From Chloroflexota bacterium (lineage in GTDB: Bacteria > Chloroflexota > Dormibacteria > CF-121), in the NCBI GenBank assembly GCA_005881425.1, contig VBIC01000085.1, forward strand, positions 1 through 52,225: 52,225 nucleotides of DNA, in the 5' to 3' direction. Below the pieces are notes generated by a model. It ran no database searches and was not told the origin of the DNA. It saw only the letters and a list, made by a program, of their open reading frames with translations. Within the stretch, counting starts at the first letter, position 1. Each line of letters begins with the position of its first letter. Both the position numbers and the translations under genes were made by a program. Below are positions 48,127-52,225 of this stretch, one piece after another.

Positions 48127-49274
48127 TGCGCAAGGTGGTCTTCAATCTGGCCCTGGTCAGCGCCTTCACGGCGATCTCCCTGATCGGGATCGGCTATGTC
48201 GCCGTGAACATGGGCCTGCGCACTTCCTTCAGCAGCGATTTCCAGTTGAAAGCCGACTTCACGTCCGCCAACGGACTCGTCCCGCTGGATGACGTACGGG
48301 TCTCTGGCGTCCAGGTCGGCAAGGTGCGCTCGATGGCGGGCGCCGGCGGCGGCGGCGGCACGCTGGTGACGATGTCCATCGAGCCGGGGATCGTCATCCC
48401 ACAAGGGACCCGCGCCGTGGTCCGGCCGAAGTCACTGCTGGGGGAGCAATTCGTCGAGCTGGTCCGCCCCCAGGGCGGCGGGCGCCCGCTGTCGAGCGGC
48501 GCGGTCATCCCGCGCGCGAACACAGGCCAGGCGGTGCAGATCGACGACATCCTGAACGCCACGGCCGATCCCCAGACGCGGCAGGCGATGTCCGAGTCCT
48601 TCCGCCAGCTTGGGGTGGCGCTGGACGGACGCGCCGCGGACGTCAGCGACACCCTGCCGCCGCTCGATCAGACGATGAGCAGCCTGCGCCCCCTGGCGCG
48701 GGTCGGCGAAGCCAGGCAGCAGGAGCTGGACCGGATCCTGACCAACCTCAACACCATCATGCAGGCGCTCGCCGACGAGCAGGACCAGCTGGGGCGCATC
48801 GTCACCAGCGGCGACACCGTGATGTCGGCGGTGGCCTCCCGCGACCAGGCGCTGGCCGGAACCGTCACCAACGCGGCCGCTCTCTTCACCTCGCTCGACG
48901 CGGCGTTTCGTGATCTGACCCCGGCCGACCGCGCCTCATTGCAGGAGAGCCCGGCGACGATCGCCGCCGGCCGGCGCACCCTGGCGCTGACGAACCCGGG
49001 GATCGACCAGCTCCTGCCCGAGCTGCTGCTGGCCCAGGAGGGCTGGCCGAACAACCAGCTCGGCATCACCGACAGCGAGTCCATGACGCTGGCGGCAGAG
49101 TGGATCTCCGCCTTCTCGAACCAGGATCCCGCAACGGGCTATCACTCGCTTCGGATCACCTCCGATTGCGTCTTCCTCAACGGCCTGCCGGCCTGCACGC
49201 CGTCAGGGTCATCGCCCAGCGCCGGTGCCGACCTGGCGCAGCAGCTCCTTCAGCAGCTGGGGCGGCGGCAGTGA
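48123..49274 (+). CDS. Mce/MlaD protein 3
   Basis: 383 aa. N-terminal helix about 7-28; MCE domain about 41-128 with a Gly-rich insertion (AGAGGGGGT) between strands and PKSLLGEQFVELVRP; helical region about 150-300; two C-terminal cysteines (SDCVFLNGLPAC). The start is the first of two ATGs in ATGATG, overlapping the previous stop. Confidence 0.9.
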   Translation: MMRKVVFNLALVSAFTAISLIGIGYVAVNMGLRTSFSSDFQLKADFTSANGLVPLDDVRVSGVQVGKVRSMAGAGGGGGTLVTMSIEPGIVIPQGTRAVVRPKSLLGEQFVELVRPQGGGRPLSSGAVIPRANTGQAVQIDDILNATADPQTRQAMSESFRQLGVALDGRAADVSDTLPPLDQTMSSLRPLARVGEARQQELDRILTNLNTIMQALADEQDQLGRIVTSGDTVMSAVASRDQALAGTVTNAAALFTSLDAAFRDLTPADRASLQESPATIAAGRRTLALTNPGIDQLLPELLLAQEGWPNNQLGITDSESMTLAAEWISAFSNQDPATGYHSLRITSDCVFLNGLPACTPSGSSPSAGADLAQQLLQQLGRRQ

Positions 49275-50262
49275 TCAAGCTGGTCGCCGCCGCGGTCGCC
49301 GCCGTCGCCCTCCTGGCCGGGCTCCTGTCCAGCCTCCTTTCCTGAGCGCCGAGGGGATAGTGCCAGGCAACGACGTCGTCATCAACGGTGGCTCGGTGGG
49401 CAGTGTCAGTGAGGTCGGCCTTACAGCCGCGGACGGCAGCCAGCCGGGAGGGGCGCGGATCGTCATGCGGATCGACGCCGCCGCCGCGCCGCTTCACCAG
49501 GGGACCCGGGCAACCATCCGGCAGAAGGGCGTCCTGGGCAACATGTTCATCGATCTCACCCCAGGCGCCGCCTCGGCGCCACCGATGGCGTCGGGCGGGA
49601 GCCTACCGATCCAGGACACGGCCGCTCCGGTGGACGTCGACCAGGTGCTGGACCTGTTCGATGCCCAGACCCGGGCCGAGATCCGCACCCTGACCCGCGA
49701 AGGCGGCGCCAGCCTCCAGGACCGGGGCTCCGATTTGAACACACTGCTCGCCGCACTGCCGGGCATCACCCAGGACACCGCCACGGTCACCGGGAGCATC
49801 GCCGACCGCGACCAGCAGCTGAACGCGCTCAACGTCGAATTCGATCGGATCGCGGCCATGATGGCCAGTGAGGACCAATCGTTTCGAAACGATCTGACGA
49901 ACGGCGCCAGCGTCCTCGATACGATGGCGGCCCACGATCAGCAGCTCCGCGATGAGCTGACCTACACGGACGCCACGCTCGGCAGTCTGGAGCAGGGACT
50001 GAGCGGACACGAAGGCGACCTGAACCGGCTTCTGAAACAGATGCCGGTGCTGCTGCGCGAGCTCCGGTCGCTCTCCAACCACTCCGCGACCTCCCTCGCG
50101 ATTCTCAATCCCTGCCTTGGGGACATCAGCCAGACTCTCAGCGAGTGGGTGAAGGCCCAGGGTTACCACGACGCCAACGGCGACATGCTGCGCGTGCATC
50201 CATACATCGGCGCGGAGGCAGTGAATGCCGGCCGCATCGCCTGCAGCGGAGGCGGCCGATGA
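49271..50262 (+). CDS. Mce/MlaD protein 4, frameshifted
   Basis: GTG 49271 overlaps the previous stop (GTGA) and encodes a membrane helix (IKLVAAAVAAVALLAGLLSSLL), but this frame stops at 49343-49345. The MCE domain (SAEGIVPGNDVVINGGSVGSV... QKGVLGNMFIDLTPG) is in another frame from about 49342, and the needle region runs to TGA 50260-50262. The first MCE strand (Y..xAxF type) seen in the sibling proteins is missing, so the break looks like a small deletion around 49325-49340 that also shifts the frame. It is an assembly error or a disrupted subunit. Confidence 0.85.
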
Positions 50263-51587
50263 CCCTGATCCGCGGCAATCCGATCAAGGCGGGAATGATC
50301 ACGCTCAGCGGCGTGGCCGTCCTCCTTGCCCTGGCCGTGGGGATCAACCTCAGCTTCGGGCTGCCCTTCAACCTCAGCCTGTGGCCGCCAGGATCCGACT
50401 ACACCATCAAGGCGGCCTTCGCCGACGCCAACGCGGTGAGCCGCGGGGCCGACGTGGTCGAGAGCGGCCACGTGGTCGGACAGGTGACCGGGGTCGATGG
50501 GTCGGGCAACCAGGCAGTCGTCACGATGCGGATCGGCAGCCAGTACAGCCCGCTGACCAGGGGTACCATCGCCCGGATCCGCTACGCCACCCTGCTGGCA
50601 CAGAAATACATCGAGCTGACTCCGTCCTCCGGGGGGGCTCCGATGCCCGCGGGCGCGACCATCGCCAGCGACTCCACAGTGACGCCGGTCGACTTCGATC
50701 AGTTTCTGAGCGCGCTCGATCCCCAGACCCGGGCCCGGCTGCAGGTGGTGATCCAGCAGGGCGGTGCGGCAGTGGCCGGCCGGCAGACGACCATCAACGA
50801 CCTCCTCTCCCAGCTGCAGGGACTCTCACAGGAGTCGCGGACCCCGCTGAGCACCTTTCACGCGCACACGCAGGACCTCGACCAGATCGTGGCCAACCTG
50901 GCCGTCGTCAGCACCCGACTGGGCTCGAGTCATCAGCAACTCGGGGAGCTGGTGGGGAGCATGAACGACGTGACCGGGACGCTGGCCGGTCACGACCGCG
51001 CGCTGGCCGCACTCATACTCCATCTCGGAAACGTCATGGGCGACTTCGACTCCACCCTGCAGGGGAACGAGCAGAACCTCCACCAGACGGTGGTGACCCT
51101 CGACCCGCTGATCGCTCAGCTGGACGCCACGCTCGGCTATGTCACGCCCGATCTGCACGCCAACCTTCCAGCCCTGACCGCCCACACGAACCAGCTCACT
51201 CCGGAGGCGGGCTGCTGCGATGGGGGCGCCATCTCTCAGTCCGACGCCGACGGCAACTTTCTCCGCGAACTCCTCGTTCCCGGCGGCGCCGCCGCCCCGG
51301 GATCGGCACCGAGTCTGACCCTGCCGCGGCTGCCCACGCTCCCCAAGCTGCCGACCTGCCTGCCGACGCCGCCACCGGCGCCGGCGCGGCCCACGCCCTC
51401 TCCCTCCCTGTCTCCACTTCCCTGCCCCAGCGTGTCGTCGCTCCCAACGCCGCTGCCGTCCTGCATGCCGCTTCCCACCCCGACGCCGAAACCGTTGCCC
51501 CTCCCAACTCCCTCCGTCTGCCCATCCCTGCCCGGACTGGTCGGGTTGGATCCCGACTGGATCCGATTCATGCTGAGGCCGTCATGA
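50259..51587 (+). CDS. Mce/MlaD protein 5 with Pro-rich C-terminal tail
   Basis: 442 aa. N-terminal helix about 14-34; MCE domain about 47-127 (YTIKAAFADANAVSRGADVVESGHVVGQV, RYATLLAQKYIELTPS); helical needle about 145-310; CCDGG near 325; then a tail of about 100 residues dominated by Pro, Leu, Ser, Thr and Cys (PTP, LPTP repeats) ending in DPDWIRFMLRPS. Pro-rich tails occur in mycobacterial Mce proteins, where they may cross the cell wall. ATGA overlaps on both sides. Confidence 0.9.
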   Translation: MTLIRGNPIKAGMITLSGVAVLLALAVGINLSFGLPFNLSLWPPGSDYTIKAAFADANAVSRGADVVESGHVVGQVTGVDGSGNQAVVTMRIGSQYSPLTRGTIARIRYATLLAQKYIELTPSSGGAPMPAGATIASDSTVTPVDFDQFLSALDPQTRARLQVVIQQGGAAVAGRQTTINDLLSQLQGLSQESRTPLSTFHAHTQDLDQIVANLAVVSTRLGSSHQQLGELVGSMNDVTGTLAGHDRALAALILHLGNVMGDFDSTLQGNEQNLHQTVVTLDPLIAQLDATLGYVTPDLHANLPALTAHTNQLTPEAGCCDGGAISQSDADGNFLRELLVPGGAAAPGSAPSLTLPRLPTLPKLPTCLPTPPPAPARPTPSPSLSPLPCPSVSSLPTPLPSCMPLPTPTPKPLPLPTPSVCPSLPGLVGLDPDWIRFMLRPS

Positions 51588-52225
51588 TCGGGCACGCCTC
51601 AGTCGCTCCCCGGGCGGTTGGCTTGCTGGCGGCGGCCGGCACCATCCTGGCCACCGGGGTCGCCTTCATGCCACCTTCACTCCCCTGGAGCGCCCCGCTC
51701 CACGTGCGGGTCGAAGCCGGTGACTTCGGGGAGATCAACTCCGGCGCCTGGGTCGAGCTCCGGGGAGCAAGGATCGGCTCGGTCGATCGCGTCGACTTCC
51801 AGAACGGCCATTCCGTGCTGGAACTCTCACTCGATCACCCGCTCGGTGATCTTCACGCCGACACGAGCGCCACGATCCAGCCCCACGGCCTCCTCGGGCC
51901 GAAGTACGTGGCGTTGAGCGGAGGCAACTTCGGAACCCTCCGCGAGGGAGCGACCATCCCGCTGTCGCGCACCAGCGCCAGCGTCGACCTGGACCAGGTG
52001 CTCAACACGCTCCAGCCCGACGTGCGAGAAAACCTGAAGGTGATCTTCACCGAACTGGGGAAGGCCGCGGACGGAAGGGGCGCGAACATGAACACAGCCT
52101 TCCGAGCGCTGGGGACCGGAGCCAGCGATACGGCGACGACGACCGGGGTCCTGCGGGCGCGCAGCGACGACCTGGCTGCCCTGATCGTGGCCTCGGAGCA
52201 GCTCGATCGCGATCTCCAATACGCT
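51584..52225 (+). CDS. Mce/MlaD protein 6, truncated by the window end
   Basis: 214 codons are visible without a stop. N-terminal helix about 10-29; MCE domain about 41-120 (LHVRVEAGDFGEINSGAWVELRGARIGSV, QPHGLLGPKYVALSGG); start of the helical needle (VDLDQVLNTLQPDVRENLKVIFTELGKAADGRG). ATGA overlap with protein 5. It is the sixth Mce protein, matching the usual six of an actinobacterial operon. Confidence 0.9.
   Translation, partial: MIGHASVAPRAVGLLAAAGTILATGVAFMPPSLPWSAPLHVRVEAGDFGEINSGAWVELRGARIGSVDRVDFQNGHSVLELSLDHPLGDLHADTSATIQPHGLLGPKYVALSGGNFGTLREGATIPLSRTSASVDLDQVLNTLQPDVRENLKVIFTELGKAADGRGANMNTAFRALGTGASDTATTTGVLRARSDDLAALIVASEQLDRDLQYA

Overview
This is a GC-rich (roughly two thirds G+C by eye), densely coded 52 kb stretch of a bacterial chromosome. 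Most genes abut or overlap by 4 nt (ATGA, GTGA, once probably CTGA). GTG and TTG starts are common, and many transcription units appear leaderless: a TANNNT -10 box lies 6-8 nt before the start codon with no Shine-Dalgarno sequence. The gene content points to a soil-type Terrabacteria lineage close to Actinomycetota, Chloroflexota or Candidatus Dormibacterota: LigD of ligase-polymerase order, LLM-class (F420-type) oxidoreductases, the DUF3090/SCO1664 pair, DUF4032, an actinobacterial-type radical SAM protein and a multi-Mce operon. The lineage is inferred; no rRNA or tRNA gene is present to settle it. I saw no insertion sequences, prophage genes or CRISPR array.

Layout. 1-2183: 3' part of a frameshifted ligD, overlapped by a MazG-like pyrophosphohydrolase. 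2184-3356: a good sigma-70-type promoter, a structured leader and two unrecognised small genes. 3378-6283 (minus): AAA+ ATPase, membrane protein and ispH. 6480-9234 (minus): small membrane protein, metB-like and cystathionine beta-synthase genes, divergent from an aminotransferase and a zinc-ribbon protein at 9255-10767 through a palindromic -10 box. 10777-14148 (minus): etfB, etfA, an LmbE-type deacetylase and a Sir2 deacylase. 14239-17377 (plus): lytic transglycosylase, radical SAM protein, zinc-ribbon protein and metallo-beta-lactamase exonuclease. 17458-17517: a 19-residue Lys/Arg-rich peptide with a near-perfect ribosome binding site and a strong terminator. 17623-20587 (minus): MOSC protein, amidohydrolase, MFS carrier and a small membrane protein; fumC is divergent.

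22048-26458 (minus): two-component system, secreted BNR-repeat protein and an LLM oxidoreductase. 26498-27693 (plus): DUF3090 and SCO1664 genes. 27690-37986 (minus): an operon-like run that reads as reductive pyrimidine/hydantoin catabolism. It holds an NCS1 permease, a TIGR03842-like LLM oxidoreductase, beta-ureidopropionase, dihydropyrimidinase, CoA-acylating malonate/methylmalonate-semialdehyde dehydrogenase and a class III aminotransferase, followed by LOG, PLD and CtaG genes. 38063-42774 (minus): ECF sigma factor, anti-sigma factor, ABC ATPase, ABC permease and DUF4032. 42820-43437: SGNH/GDSL hydrolase, divergent from an mce lipid-transport operon that runs off the right end: a 14-codon leader ORF, two YrbE permeases, the ATPase and six Mce proteins, the last cut by the edge.

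Four genes (ligD, beta-ureidopropionase, the LLM oxidoreductase beside it, and the fourth mce gene) carry apparent indels that break an otherwise clear reading frame. The density suggests consensus errors in the assembly, although local decay cannot be excluded. The most interesting non-routine signals are the 19-residue basic peptide, the leader ORF in front of the mce operon, the symmetric bidirectional leaderless promoter at 9241-9248, and the self-contained mce operon with its own ATPase.
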